From Carnegiea gigantea (Eukaryota; Streptophyta; Magnoliopsida; Caryophyllales; Cactaceae), in contig JAKOGI010000008.1 in NCBI GenBank assembly GCA_029747015.1, positions 402,501-466,500 on the forward strand: a DNA stretch of 64,000 nucleotides, in the 5' to 3' direction. The notes under the pieces were generated by a model that was not told the DNA's origin, did not search any database, and worked only from the letters and a program-made list of their open reading frames with translations. Below, piece by piece: positions 1-13,039 of this stretch. Made by a program: the position numbers and the translations under genes. How positions within the stretch are numbered: position 1 is the stretch's first letter; every line of letters starts with the position of its first letter.

Positions 1-685
1 TTGATGGCGACTTGCGATCGATTGCCGGAAGTGCTTAGCACTTTGTTTACGAGGTTCTGTCAAAAGTTTTTGAAAATACTTGAAGATCTTACTTGATTAT
101 ATACGATGTTAAACTTCCAGCTTGTTCATAGGATGATTTGATAAACAATATCAATCAGAAAGGATCTGAAAAGTAGAATGAGCTCAATAGCATTTTCGTG
201 CATTATTTCACTTCTTCGGATATCTAAACTATGATTGCAGCATCGTCTGACTTCCTTTTAGCCTACTTAGCAGTTCAATTGGTTGTCGCAGTCTGATTTT
301 CGTTCATTGGATGATTTGCTTCTTATCTGCTGAAATCTTACTGAGTTATCGATTTGTTGATGCTGCTTTCCGATTGATTTCGGAAAAGAAATTGCTGAGC
401 TACTATGTTGACGAGCTGTTGTGAAAAGCTATATTTTACGCAATCTTAGAATTACACTTTATTTATAGGATGATTTGAGAAGCAACAACAATCAGAAAAG
501 GATCTGTATATTAGAATGAGCTCAAATGCATCGCTCGTTAAACTCTTTTTTTCCGCCCGATTTGTAGCCATTTTTTTAATGCATAATCACAAGTTTTGAA
601 TGAATCAATTATGTCAATTCTAAAAATTGGTTTGGCTTTCTGGAGATTCAACCACTACTTTATTGATTGAAAAATGTAATGACAG
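1..685 (+). other. ASY1 intron (5' part of gene outside window)
   Basis: No coding exon could be recognised here. The ASY1 reading frame starts at the acceptor AG at 684-685, so this is the end of an upstream intron. It holds a diverged direct repeat at about 128-188 and 465-526, sharing a GGATGATTTGA core, a CAATCAGAAA block and a GAATGAGCTCAA end. Confidence 0.6.
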
Positions 686-3600
686 ACAAGGAATTTGCTG
701 CGGATTGCAATCTACAACATCAGTTATATAAGAGGCCTCTTTCCGGAGAAATATTTCAATGATAAATCTGTTCCTGCTCTGGGTAAGAGATGTTCAGTTA
801 AGTTGTTTGGCTTATAATTTGATATTTGGCAGTAGTCTTGTTTGGAAATTTATACATTATCAAACAGAGATGAAGATAAAGAAGCTCATGCCACTAGATG
901 CTGAGTCACGGCGATTGATAGATTGGATGGAGAAAGGTTAACTACTAACTGTTTTGACCTTGAACATGGTTTGTTGTTTGTTTATGTCGCTGCATTAGCT
1001 GATAAACCTGGTTTTGGTACTGCATTTTTCCAGGTGTATATGATGCATTGCAGAAGAAGTATCTAAGGACACTGCTGTTCTGCATATGTGAGACAATAGA
1101 GGGACCTATGATTGAGGAATATGCATGTAAGAATTAAGATTTGGTCCATTACAATCTGAATGAATCAATTGAACCGTTGAAGTAGCTCTGCCAATAAGAT
1201 GCTATTCCCAAATGTTTACGTAACTAAGTAGGAAGGATGTTTGATCTTGTAGACTCCATTATGCTAGTATGTTTTATAGCTGTTTTGATGGTTGTACCTG
1301 AACGACATTCTAGTTTCTGCTCACAGCCTTGACATATGTTGAGAAATGTTAATACTGCTTTTTCGATACAGTTTCTTTTAGTTACTCTGATGCTGATAGC
1401 CAAGAAGTCTCTATGAATATCAACCGAACTGGGAACAAGAAGCAGGGAGGCTCCTTCAAATACAACTCTGACAATGAAATTACCCCTAGTCAGATGAAGT
1501 AATTGTTACTCGTGAAACTGTTTATTTGAGCATTATGATCGTAAATCTGATTTCTTTGCTTTAAGATCAAGATTTGTTGCCCCTACTCTGATGGAATGCT
1601 GATTTGAGAATAAACTTGTAGGAGCTCTGCTTGCCAAATGATTCGTACTCTGGTGCAGCTCATGAGGACACTTGATAAAATGCCAGAAGAGGTAAATATT
1701 AGTCATGATATAGAATAAGGCAGTATATATTTCCACTATTGCCTATGCCTCTGAAAATGTTTAATGATACTCCTTTGCATTACAGCGCACCATATTGATG
1801 AAGCTTCTCTATTATGATGATGTCACGGTATGGTTCTTTTCATGTTCATGATGTACAGATAATTGTATTTATGGCTGTGATTATGTGACTTCCTACTTTT
1901 AGTTTTAAGTAGTCGAATGCTATGAAAAGTATGTTTTCTTTCACATATAAAGATTGTAAAAAATAGAACTCGGAAATTTTATAGAAATGGACAATATCAG
2001 TAGCCTTTTTGCAATTGCTACATTACTGTTGAGATGATCTTCTCAGAGCATAGAGTAGCCGGCTAACAGCCAATGTGACTATGGTTAGGTTTGAAGATAG
2101 TGATCCTTAGATAAATAGGTTTGTGCACAAATGTAATTACATGTTACATTGTTACTGGCTTACTGCTCCTTCACTGTACCTGGCTTGATGGTAACCCAAA
2201 GCTTTTAACTGCTTTTCTTGTTTTACTTCATCCAATGGACCTCTTATATCTGAAGTATTATCATGGAAGTGTTCATGTTTGGTAGTCATTTATTGACATT
2301 GCAGCCACAAGATTACGAACCACCATTCTTCAGAGGCTGCACAGGGGAGGAAACTCATATTCAGTGGACAAAGAGCCCCTTGAAAATGGAGGTTGGAAAT
2401 GTGAACAGTAAGCATTTTGTATTGGCTCTCAAGGTAAGATATCAATTGTCCAAAGATGGTTGAAATTGGATCAGCACACGCTATACCGCAGTGCCCATTC
2501 GAGGAGATTTATTGACATTTGCAGGTAAAGAGTGTGCTTGATCCTTGCGAAGATGACAATGAAGAGAACCCAGATGAAAGTGTGAGTTTGGGAGCTGTCT
2601 CTGCTCGTAGTGATGATAGTTCAGAATCAGGCAGTGAGGTTGTCAGTTATTTCCCTTTTTACTGATTAAGGAATGTAGACATGGAAACTAGTCCCATTCT
2701 TACTAGCAATGTCCTAATCATGTAGGTAAATTCCTCCCAAGAAGATCAATATATAGTTGCACCAGCAGGTACCTGCTCTTCTGCCTCAAGTTGTAGTTGT
2801 CATGTTTGACTTTGGCTTAACTAATTACTGCTTATAATCCCCTTCACTCTTTCAGCATGCGTCTGTGATACATAACGTCGAAAATGTAATTCAATTTATT
2901 TTTACTTGACTTGTTATCTCAGATAAGCGACAGGCATGTGAAGATGACACCATCAATTCTGAAGGAAATGGTACAGCCGCTTCTCATATTCAAGGATCAT
3001 AAACTGATTTCACGGAAGTACAAGTTGTATAACAAAAGCATAGACTTCGCAGATGATACACAGGACCCTCAGGAAGATGAACATCAATTGAGCCGCATCA
3101 AGGATTGGTTCAGCTCTTGCCATCTCCAAACTGTGGAAATAACTGACGTGCTTGCAAATTTCCCTGATATATCCATGGTAAGTCTCATTTTTCTCCAACA
3201 AAAAGAAATCACAAAGTATTCAATATTGGATTTTATGTACTATGCAAATAGCACACATTTGTTACGAAAAATTGATCACTTGCAGGTATTGATTGAAGGT
3301 AAAATGCTGCTTTTCAGCACCTTAAACTTTGGGAGAAGGGAGTATGAAAAACCTTAGCTGTGAAGCTTCCTACAAACCAATGTGTATATAATTCTGATAT
3401 CTTTTTTTTTTAAAATGTCAGAGATAATGGACAAGCTTGTTCTCAGAGGTTTTCTGTGTAAAACCGGAAGGGACTCTTACACTGTTAACAAAGAGAAGGT
3501 TTCCTAGATTTTTTTTTTTTTTTCCCCAAGTCATCTTTGTCCGTGCTGTTCTTTTCTATCATGTATATCCCTAACTGTTAGTCAGTCCACTTTTGTCAAA

Positions 3601-4988
3601 TAAAAATGCAGGACTCTGAATATGAGTTTCATGTGAAGGAAGAAACAGAAAACCAGGTGCCCCTAAATGGCAACAAAGCTGCTCCTGGTTCTGGAGAAGA
3701 TTACATGTATGTGAAGGTTGGTTGCTTCTCGCTGCAGACTCCATTTGAGTATCCACAAATTATAGGCAAAATTTTATATTGATAGCGTAAACTGCGATAA
3801 ATGGAGAAAATCATTCAGAGTGACTCATAAGCTTTACATTAGGCTTTGTATCATGCTCTTCCAATGGAGTACGTCACAATCCCCAAACTTCAAAGCAAAC
3901 TCGAGGGGAAGGCCAACCTATCTGGTGTCCGAAAATTAATTGACAAAATGGTCCAGGATGGATTTGTAGAAGCCACAAGCAACCGCAAGCTAGGTTTGTG
4001 CAGCTAAAGTATTTGAAAGTTGTCATGCTTTTTAGCATTGAATGATCAAGGGAGGGGGGGGAGAAGAAACTTGTTCTGCTCACTGTGTCGTGTTTCAACG
4101 CAGGCAAACGAGTGATCCGCTCAGAAATGACGGAGAAAAAGCTACAAGAAGTGAAGAAGGCGTTGGATTTTGAAGCTATGGTATCATGAAACAAACTGTC
4201 CAATGTTTCCTGTTTGGTCGTACTTCAAAATTAGCTGAACTGTTGTGAGTTTAAACAGGATACGGATGTTGATGTGCCCCAGAACAAGTGGAAGCATGCT
4301 GAATCTGAAAACACAGGTGAAACACACGCATTCTCTCAACTTCGATCAATCCACTACGGCTCTTAAAGAGCTATGTTCACCCAATTGTTTCTTGGATGCA
4401 CAGGAAACAAGGCCGACATATCAACCTGCGGTGTCCTTCACTCGATTGGCTCAGACCTCACACGCATGAGAGTTCGATCTGAATCTGAGAATCATCAGAA
4501 TGGTTCCTTTAGAACTAATCAGTCCATTTCAAAGTCGAGGGAGATCTCAAATACCCCCTCAAGTAAAGCTGGGGTCAGTCCTCTTAACATAATTGCTGTG
4601 GCTTCCTGTGATAAATGCTTTTTAATCTGCCTATGTTTGGGTTGCAGCCAGTAGCTTCAAGGGAGAGTATTGTGCCAGGAAATGGTAAATCCAGATCAAA
4701 TGGGATAACCACAAACGGCAATGAAGTTGATGGTGTAATGTGCAGCAGACCATCCCAAGAGAAGCGGTCTAGGAGGGCGAGCATGGTAAGCTTCAATATC
4801 ATATGGAATGCACTTTTTCCTCCAACAATATTTCTCTGTGCATTGTATACATTGTGTTCAAAGCCAGTTAAATTTAGGAGGGCACTAAGTCGATACGACT
4901 TCTGACATTGTGATTTTGCCTTGCATCGATATAGGTAAAAGAGCCGATCATTCAGTACTTTAAGCGCCAGAAATCTCAAGCTGTTTAA
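686..4988 (+). CDS. ASY1: ASY1 meiotic HORMA-domain axis protein, 5' partial
   Basis: Meiosis-specific chromosome axis protein (Hop1/HORMAD family) needed for synapsis and crossover formation. Exons: 686-782, 868-936, 1034-1126, 1372-1498, 1622-1691, 1786-1827, 2305-2433, 2525-2638, 2726-2768, 2923-2970, 3053-3177, 3286-3298, 3422-3498, 3612-3716, 3843-3993, 4104-4180, 4259-4316, 4404-4573, 4648-4785, 4935-4988. They sum to 1800 nt, giving 599 residues plus stop. The visible protein starts [17 protein letters not shown], inside the HORMA domain, so roughly 20 N-terminal residues lie upstream. HORMA sequence runs to about exon 8 ([17 protein letters not shown]). An acidic linker follows, then winged-helix/SWIRM-like modules ([10 protein letters not shown] and [16 protein letters not shown]), a basic tail, and the C-terminal [12 protein letters not shown], the likely closure motif. 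Exon 12 is only 13 nt. The 2970/3053 junction is the least certain, but the frame requires an intron there. Family identity is near certain. Confidence 0.93.
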
Positions 4989-5880
4989 GAAGCAGAAGTT
5001 TTCAAGACACAGACCCGTACCATTTTGCTGAATCACTTCATTTCATTTCATTTTATTAGGCATGCTTGCGAACTCAGAACTTACCTTGTACTGCATTTAC
5101 GTATATATCCATAGCAAATTTTGGCATGTGACCTTGAGATTAAAGCATCGATCCGTTGAAAATTATTCTATGGATTAGTATGTCCATCATTCATGGTGCC
5201 GCATCCCAGAACTTGCCATTTATTCCATTTAAGGTATGACAGAGGAGAAATGATTTATTAGTCATATTTCGTTACCCAAATCTGTTGGGGTTCAGAATTG
5301 ACTTATCAGCAGAGATTGTGCTCACGATTATTATACTAAACTCATCCCACATAGAGACTTGTCAGAGATCATCGTTCTTTATAAAGCTCAGGTTGAAACC
5401 ACTGCATGTCCTGCCAAGGACGCCTGACGGTCAAAAAAGGTCAACAAAAATTCCCGTTAAAGGGGTTAATTACGAGGGGTGCGTCGCCTCTTTTTGGGTT
5501 GTTGCGATGTCCAAGTTAGAACTAACGTTGATATGGGTCGTTGCATTTGGGAGGGGTAAAAAAGCACATAATAAATCCTCTTTTCGGTAGAACTGAGATA
5601 ATAAATCATTTATCCCTGTTTGACATCGGCTTACTCTTTGTTGTCCTCATAACAGCAAAATAAATATTTAGAGCATAATTACAAGTTCACACTTGTCACA
5701 CCAAGTTTTTGTTTTTGCTGGACCCACCAAGTAACATAGATAGGGGACACAAATTTTTTCAAAAAAAAAAAAAATCCACTTATTTGGTACTGATATGGGT
5801 CTCTTATAATCAATCTTCTTACGAACAAATATATCTCTAGAGGTAAGATCACTTATAATTGGATCTTTTTAGATTCCGCG
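4989..5880. other. ASY1 3' region and spacer
   Basis: This stretch holds the probable ASY1 3'UTR (to about 5200) and then unremarkable AT-rich DNA with an A-run at about 5761-5774. Open frames here show no recognisable domain. Confidence 0.5.
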
Positions 5881-5884
5881 AAAG

Positions 5885-7195
5885 CAGAATACACTTCAAT
5901 CCACTTCAACCCACTTCAACCTATTTCAACCTACTTCAACCCACTTGAAAGAAAAATATCAACTTCAACCCACTTCAACCAACTTCAACCAACTTCAACC
6001 TACCCCCTTCATAATTTTAATAATTTATAAAGTATTATGTGATACTTAATCATTCTTACACCAAAAAGTTCAATATACTACTTTTTTTAAAATTATCGTA
6101 CTTTGGAATTGTTTTATTTTTGTATTTTTGTATTTTTTTAGTTTTTTATTTTTAATTTTTTAATTTTTAATTTTTTAATTTTTAATTTTTAATTTTTTGT
6201 ATTTAATTTTTTTGTATTTTGTATTTTGTATTTTTATTTTTATTTTTATTTTTTGTATTTAATTTTTATTTTTAATTTTTAATTTTTTGATTTTATTTTT
6301 TATTTTTTGCATTTAATTTTTATTTTTATGTTTTTAATTTTTTAATTTTTTGAATTTTGAATTTTGAATTTTAAATTTTGTAATTTTTTATTTTTTATAT
6401 TTCATCTTTTATTTTTTTATTTTTTTTTATTTTTTATTTTTTGTATTTAATTTTTATTTTTAAATTTTTAATTTTTTGATTTTATTTTTAATTTTTTGTA
6501 TTTAATTTTTATTTTTATTTTTATTTTTAAATTTTAAATTTTTAAATTTTAAATTTTAAATTTTTTATATTTCATTTTTTATTTTTTTATTTTTTAATTT
6601 TTATTTTTGTATTTTTGTATTTTTTATTTTTTGTATTTATTTTTTAATTTTTTATCTTTTTAGTTTTATTCCAAACAAAAGCTACAGAAAATTCCAACAA
6701 ATAAAAAATAAAAAACAAAAATAAAAAATACAAAAATACAAAAATAAAAAATATAAAAAGAAAAACTAAAAACTAAAAAATTAAAAAATTAACATTAAAA
6801 ATTAAAAAATTAAAAAATTAAAAAATAAAAAATTAAAAATTAAAAATAAGAAATTAAAAATTAAAAAAATAAGAAATAAGAAATAAAAAATAGAAAATAG
6901 AAAATAGAAAATAGAAAACAAAAAATATAAAAATAAAAAATATAAAAAATAAAAAAGAATAGACAAAAATTTCACAAAATTTCGATAATTTCATAAATTA
7001 TCACACATTAATTACATTCTCATTATTTTAACCCACTTCAATCCACCACATAAAAAATATACCAACTTCAACCAACTTCAACCTACATCAACCCACTTCA
7101 ACCTACTTCAACCTATTTCAACCCACCTCAAAAAAAAATACCAACTTCAACCTACCTCAACCCACCTCAATCAACTTCAATCTACTTCACCCTTT
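5885..7195. repeat. T-rich/A-rich island flanked by CTTCAACC repeats
   Basis: From about 5900 to 6005 and again from 7030 to 7195 there are short tandem units of the form CTTCAACCCA/CTTCAACCTA/CTTCAACCAA in the same orientation. Between them, about 6090-6665 is almost pure T with A spacers on the plus strand, and about 6690-6960 is almost pure A with T spacers. The two halves are roughly complementary, so the island is a long imperfect palindrome. No coding sequence is present. Confidence 0.85.
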
Positions 7196-7439
7196 TACCC
7201 ACCCAATTTATCCATAAAAAGAATAGGCCCTAAGAGTCTAAGAATTGTTGTTCCAGTTATTTGGGCCAAACCCTAGCTATTGATGATAGGTATTGGAAGA
7301 AGATATACTGATTGTATAAGTACTCAATTATCATAAGTCATTTCTCAATGATTTCCTCGTCTTGAAGCACATGTACCTTCAAAAGTTCATTTGAAGCTCG
7401 TCAAACTTCAAAAATTAAAGCTTGACCCTAGCCCTATTC

Positions 7440-7695
7440 TTTTCAATGAAAAATGATGGGTGTGGGATGAGTGAGTGTGGCAAAGGGGGGGGAATGAGTG
7501 AGTGAGTGTTGGTAAGAGTGGTATTTTTTTCAGTGTGGGAAAGGGGAGGAAGGAGCGGGTGAAAGTGGACAGGAGTTGAATGAAAAGGGAAGTTGAATGA
7601 AGGAGTATGGGAAAGGAGCGGAAGGAGTGGATGAGAGTGGGAAGGAGTTGTATTTTTATTTAAGTGTAGGAAGGGGGGGAATGAGTGGATTGGGT
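7440..7695. repeat. Purine-rich degenerate repeat
   Basis: GGAATGAGTG, GGAAGGAGTG and GGAGCGG-like units recur over about 250 bases, giving a strong purine bias on the plus strand. The antisense open frame at 7415-7723 is a by-product of this low-complexity DNA. Confidence 0.6.
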
Positions 7696-7699
7696 TCAT

Positions 7700-8237
7700 T
7701 AAACCACGAAAAGAATAGAGCATCAGTGCTCAATTTCATGTAATTGGACTTGAAACTTGGCCCAGACTTAGCTCTGTTTTCTTGTCATTTTTTCCCTCTC
7801 TTTTTACTAGGCTCCACAAACGGTCTAGGCACTTTTGGGGGCTTTCCCTCCAAAATTGTTCTTATTGTTTAAGTATGCACTTCCTCAAATAGAGCATTTT
7901 TGGGGGCTCCCTGCAGTATTGCTCACCGTGTACACTTCTCACTATTTAAGGCAATTTGCTCTATTGATTTTATTTATAGACGCTAAATTAAGTATTTATC
8001 AAGTTCTCTTTTGCTTTCTTAGACAATATGTAAATCCTTTTTAAGCTAACTTAAGGCAAACCCTAAAATGACATAATTAAAAATAGATCCTACCATCCAA
8101 CCCGGCCCAATCGCTAGCCACAACATAGATCTTTCGTTAACTCAAATATAAGAGTTTACAAAATTGGCCGACATTTTCAACTCGAGGCAAAAACTGTACA
8201 AACAAGAATGGAACACAATTAGCCATATAGATCAAAG
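7700..8237. other. Spacer and GT47 3'UTR
   Basis: No gene is seen. The right part (about 8150-8237) probably holds the 3'UTR of the minus-strand glycosyltransferase. Confidence 0.4.
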
Positions 8238-11200
8238 CTACCTTCTCCTGTCGCCCCACCAATCAGGAATTTTCAACCTTTTGGTTCTATGAACAGCAAG
8301 CTTAGCAGCAGGGAGTTTATGTCTAACTTCCCTCCATATCATATCAACAGCATCCCCACCCTTTGGTGGGTACTGAAACTCATAGTGGTGTGAGATGTTT
8401 TTCAGCATCTTCCACATATCAACCCACTTATCTTTTGGGAATTTCCTGAGCTGCTCCACCATGTAACCCGGTCTCACCGCCTCCTTGTCTGAGAAGAAGA
8501 TTGAGAAACGAGCATAGTCGAGCTCATCCTCATAGGGAAGCTCGACTTTGTCACTGACAATGACTGGCACACAGTGGCTCACAATGGCATCGAAAAGGCG
8601 GCATGAAGAGGGGGTGTCTCCTGCTGGGTCTAGACAGAACTTTGATGACCGCATTCCTTCTGTGGACTAACAGAAATGAAGAGCTAGGTTAGCCATGATG
8701 CCATGGCAATATGTGAGCTGGCAGTGTGTAGCATGACAGGGTAATGAAGGCACTAGTCACCAAAAAAGAAAACCCGGTCATATGACACAATCAAACCAAA
8801 CCAAACCAAACCAATTTCATCATATAATCCCCCTATGAACATGTTTTTTTGGGGGGTGGGGGGGATGCAGGCATGCCCCTATGCTAAAAGGCCTATTTGC
8901 TGGACATTGGATTACCTCTAATAGATAGACAAAGCCGTACAGCTTAGTCTGGGAGGACAGGAAAGATGCTTAAAAGTAAGTTTTCTGTTTGAGTACCTTA
9001 AAGTTTCACGAGCGAACCGTACGCAGAATTATGCTAATATGACCCTAGATCGATTATATATGCTCTTAAGTGACTCTTAAGTTGCTCAATTTAGCCCACA
9101 AAATGGCGCAACACAAGTATATCTTATTGTCAGTCCTATCCCAGTAGGCATTAGCCCAACAGCTACACAGAAATGTCCGTTGAGATAAGGTTACCTACAT
9201 CTAAATCTCATCAGACCCTGTGAAAGCGGGACCCATGTTGGAAATTATTGTTATTGTTGCAACTCCTTACCCCCACCAACTTGTACCTTCAGAGCAAAAG
9301 AACTCCCAAAGTCCCAGATATAGGCCTACCTTTTTTATGTTCTCTGTTGATGCAACACTCCTTTCATAATGGACATCATCATAACCGACCAAAATCTTTT
9401 GCAGCTCGGCACGAACAGAACCTTCCTGAAAAACCATTGCGAAGTCATTTGTTCAGTACTAGCCAAAAAAGAAATGTACGAATCATGGACCTAAAATCAG
9501 ACTTACCCCCTTCCTCACAGTCCTGCCACGGAAAAACAAAAGGGTTTTGCGGGATTCAAAGGGATCACGAGTATCATCGTTAGTGTATGAATCCACAACA
9601 TGAACATATGGCGCAACCACATCTTTCCTCAAATTTGACACATTCTTTTCGTACCGGCCAAAATCTGAAACAATGAGAATTGATGCATTTATCTGGTCTC
9701 GAAGAAACCTGAAAGCATTTGGGTGATGCATGGGGATGACATGGTCTCGGCCTTGTGATCTTTGCCAATACTTGGATTCCCTCAAGAACTTTAGTGTATC
9801 AACCTAGACAAGAAAATACCACATATGACCAATCATCTCTGAACTTCTCTGTCTTTGGTACTCATTCAAAGCTGTATTCACAACTTTCGCATTTCAAAAG
9901 CATAAAATAGTTTCATAAATTCCATAACAGGAAAATGGATAAGGAGCCACTCTCGCCTTATACTGTAATGAGTGACACATTGTTTGAATAAAAATATTGA
10001 CTTCCACCAAATCTACAAAGCTTGTTATATCAGGATTCGCAGAGCTTTCTAATTTCGAATCTCCCTCAAATTGTCAGCAAGCCCAATCAACTGAGAGGCG
10101 AACCCCATAATGTTCCCACAAAGTTCATGTGATACGTTAGAAGGCATTCAAAGTAAAGCTTGAATTGAAATACCAAGGAGTCATCATAACTTTTCGGTAC
10201 AAATCTAAACTACACACGCAAATTGCATCCTGTCATTCTTTAGTCCTGAACCCCCCCCCCCCCGGGGGGCAAAATACCCCAAAAAAAACAACTTTTGGGC
10301 CTTCAATCACATGAAAGACGATCATGACTATAACTAATTGATAAATGACTATTAATCACCACATACGAAGCAGTGCAAATTTACAAGGCTCAAATCAAAA
10401 TCAAACCATTCTAATCCAGTCATCTCACAGCCAAATCTCAAAAAATAACCTTTGTAGATAATTGAAACAACTGACTATAAACATTATAACACGAAATAAA
10501 TTAGCCAAACACAATGATTTCTCATTGTTTTCACACACCAAAGAATCCACATTGTAGATAATTGAAACTGTCTCTATAAACATTACAACATAAATTAGCC
10601 AAACACACAGATTTCTCATTGTTTTCGCACAGCACTGCCCAACAGCTAGAAACACCAATTCAACTCACCCCATAACCAATTTTTGAAAAAAAAAAAAATG
10701 CGAAAAATGACCCAAAAATGCCACCAAAATCACTCTAAATCAAATACATAAGACCAGCACAGTTAGAATCCAAACATGAACAAGGAAGAAATTTGAACCA
10801 AAAATCGACCCACTAGTTGGTAATTACCTGAAGCTGCTTGTCATCCTCAGTTTTGGGATCACTCATATTACGCCCATGTGTACTCAGACTCAACGACGAG
10901 AAAAATGGCACGAAGAACACATCCGCAATCTCCGGATCCGAAACCCTAATTGCTTCCATCTCCATTTTTTCTCTCTCCTCCCCTTCGTACAGCATATACG
11001 CCATCATCCAGTACTCCACACTGTGCTGCTTCCTCAGCCCGGCCTTCGTCGACCACGGCGGAAGGGTCTCCGCCGTCACCGGAGTCTCTCCGGAGCTCCG
11101 GCTACCCAGCATTCCGACGTTGAATTTGGGGGGAAGATCGTACATGTAGACCCGCAATGGAAGGCATGCAGGGGGTTCTGACGGGTCGGGTTGGAAGAAG

Positions 11201-11319
11201 GAGGAGAAGCGAGGTCGGATATCAATGGAGCCCATGAAGAAGAAAAAGAAGGTCGCCATTATTGCTGCCAAGGAGAAGGTGGTGAGTGCTGCCTTGCTGT
11301 ACATTCTTTTCCACCTCAT
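8238..11319 (-). CDS. Exostosin-family (GT47) glycosyltransferase, ARAD-like
   Basis: Golgi type II membrane glycosyltransferase of the exostosin/GT47 family, acting on cell-wall polysaccharides or glycoproteins; the substrate cannot be read from sequence. Exons on the minus strand: 11319-10828, 9803-9507, 9425-9330, 8666-8238, all phase 0, giving 437 residues. The start is the first Met ([10 protein letters not shown]), followed by a signal anchor at about residues 10-31 ([14 protein letters not shown]). The exostosin domain begins at [15 protein letters not shown] (about 53-67). The conserved donor-binding region in exon 4 reads [20 protein letters not shown], followed by HCVPVIVSD and [10 protein letters not shown]. 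From memory the closest Arabidopsis genes are At1g67410 and ARAD-type arabinosyltransferases. Intron 1 (9804-10827) is about 1 kb and carries a C13G6 tract at 10251-10269. The gene is transcribed away from the M28 peptidase gene. Confidence 0.9.
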
Positions 11320-12119
11320 TCTTGGGATTGTTTTCTGGGTTTTTGATGGGAAGAATTGGGGGACAGTGTGATTAATTTATTATGGTGGTGGGATTGAATT
11401 TGAGGGATTGATTTGATGGAAGGAAGGAATGAAAATGGTGTCTCAAATCTGAAGCATTCTGAAATGGGAAAGAGAGTAGAGAGGGGTGTTCTTATACTTC
11501 TTTTGGTCTTCTGAACGATTTTATATGTTCCATTGTGGGCTGCTTTGATTTTTGTTAGATATTCAAAAAAAAAAAGCCATTTACTTCTTTTTAGCCATTT
11601 ACTTCTTTTTTTTTTTTAACCATTGATAAGTTTTTACTTTTTAGTGAAGAAAACAAAAACAATCGAAGCTGTTTAATTCAAGACAAACAATATAATTATA
11701 TAAATATTAGATAGCTTGACTAATATGAATAATTAATTGTTAAATCAAAGCTCAGTACAGTTTGTTTTAGAATTCTAACTCAAATATTTTTGGAAACATT
11801 ATTTAAATCTTTAGAAATAATAATATTAACATGTGTGTAATTCATTTCCTTTTTTTTCTTCATTAGCATGGTTAAAAAGATACCATTCATTATGATAATT
11901 TCAAATCACGTATTGTTTGAATTTTTTGTTTTTAAATAATTTTAATAAATATTTAACAGGACACATGTCATAAATGCAGCGCTTGAACTCATTTTACATA
12001 TATATGTGTGTGTGTGATGATTTAATGCCTAATCATCTTATAATGAAAATTGGAAGGTGTGGATCATGGAGGCTTTGAATTTAAACCATTGTTTTGATCT
12101 ATAGCCTTTAGAATGGAAG
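11320..12119. other. Upstream spacer of GT47 gene
   Basis: This contains the GT47 promoter and leader on the minus strand (about 11320-11500) and AT-rich DNA beyond. No gene or clear repeat was found. Confidence 0.4.
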
Positions 12120-12990
12120 TATGAGTTCAAAATTTGACATAATAGATTAGCTTACAGTTTAGATAATGTAATTAAATATATTCATTGCACATATTGAGCT
12201 CGTGAATGAAATTATTAGACAACTTTTTAAAAAATTTATCAATAATAAAAAAATGAATTATTTTATCAGTTTGCTTTGAAGTGTGTTGTAAGGTAATTAA
12301 TTGTTAATATATTAGTATAGTTAGCATTTACAACGAGTTCAAATGCAATCAATATTCTAAATAAATTATTTTTAATTTCTTTATCTGGATAGATACAATG
12401 AATTAGTTAATTTGTTTGTATATCACTTTTATGACCAATGAAAAGCTTTTTTTAAGCATGCAATTGGTTTTATTTGATTTCTTCATGTATTTTTTACCCA
12501 TTTGGATGATTATCACACCATTTTCTTATTTGAAATGTTCTTCTTTAAATTTTAAATTAATTTTAATAAACTAGACAACTTTTAAATTTATATAAAATGT
12601 AATCACATATTTAATTTATACTCTTAAATAGTAATTTGTACATAACAAATTACTAATCCAGTGATTAAAACATGTACTTAATTAAATGAATTCTCAAAAT
12701 TATTTTTTCTTCATGAATATTATATAAATATTAGCATACACTATTCTCTAATATATATACACACACACTCTTATTTTCAAAATGTACGTACTCATACCAC
12801 ATTTGAATTGGTTTAAGCTTAAATAAAACAAATATGAATATGTAACGACTAACAAGTAAGAACGACCACAATATATCACAAATGTCTACAGTTATTCGAA
12901 AAAATTTAAAAAAAAACCTTACACATGTTTTCAATAGTGCAACAAATAAATTCTTTAAAAAAATAAAGGAGTTTGAAAAAGAGTTCGATA
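12120..12990. repeat. Tandem duplication, copy A
   Basis: This block is diverged but clearly homologous to 13850-14069, 15570-16280, 17423-17485 and 19231-19260. Shared landmarks include CAATAGATTAG/ATAATAGATTAG, GTGTGTTGTAAGGTAATTAA versus GTGTGTTGCAAGGCAATTAA, TATCACACCATTTTC, and TTACACATGTTTTCAA versus TTACACATGTCTTCAA. Copy A is nearly free of insertions. Confidence 0.75.
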
Positions 12991-13039
12991 AAGAATATAA
13001 AGGAATGGGGAAATATTTTTTCATTTTTATCCAAGACCC

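Noticed and set aside
4584..5036. 150-codon open frame antisense to the last ASY1 exons
   Set aside because: It overlaps well-supported ASY1 exons on the opposite strand and shows no domain.
10838..11181. Open frames antisense to GT47 exon 1
   Set aside because: Shadow frames of a GC-rich true exon.
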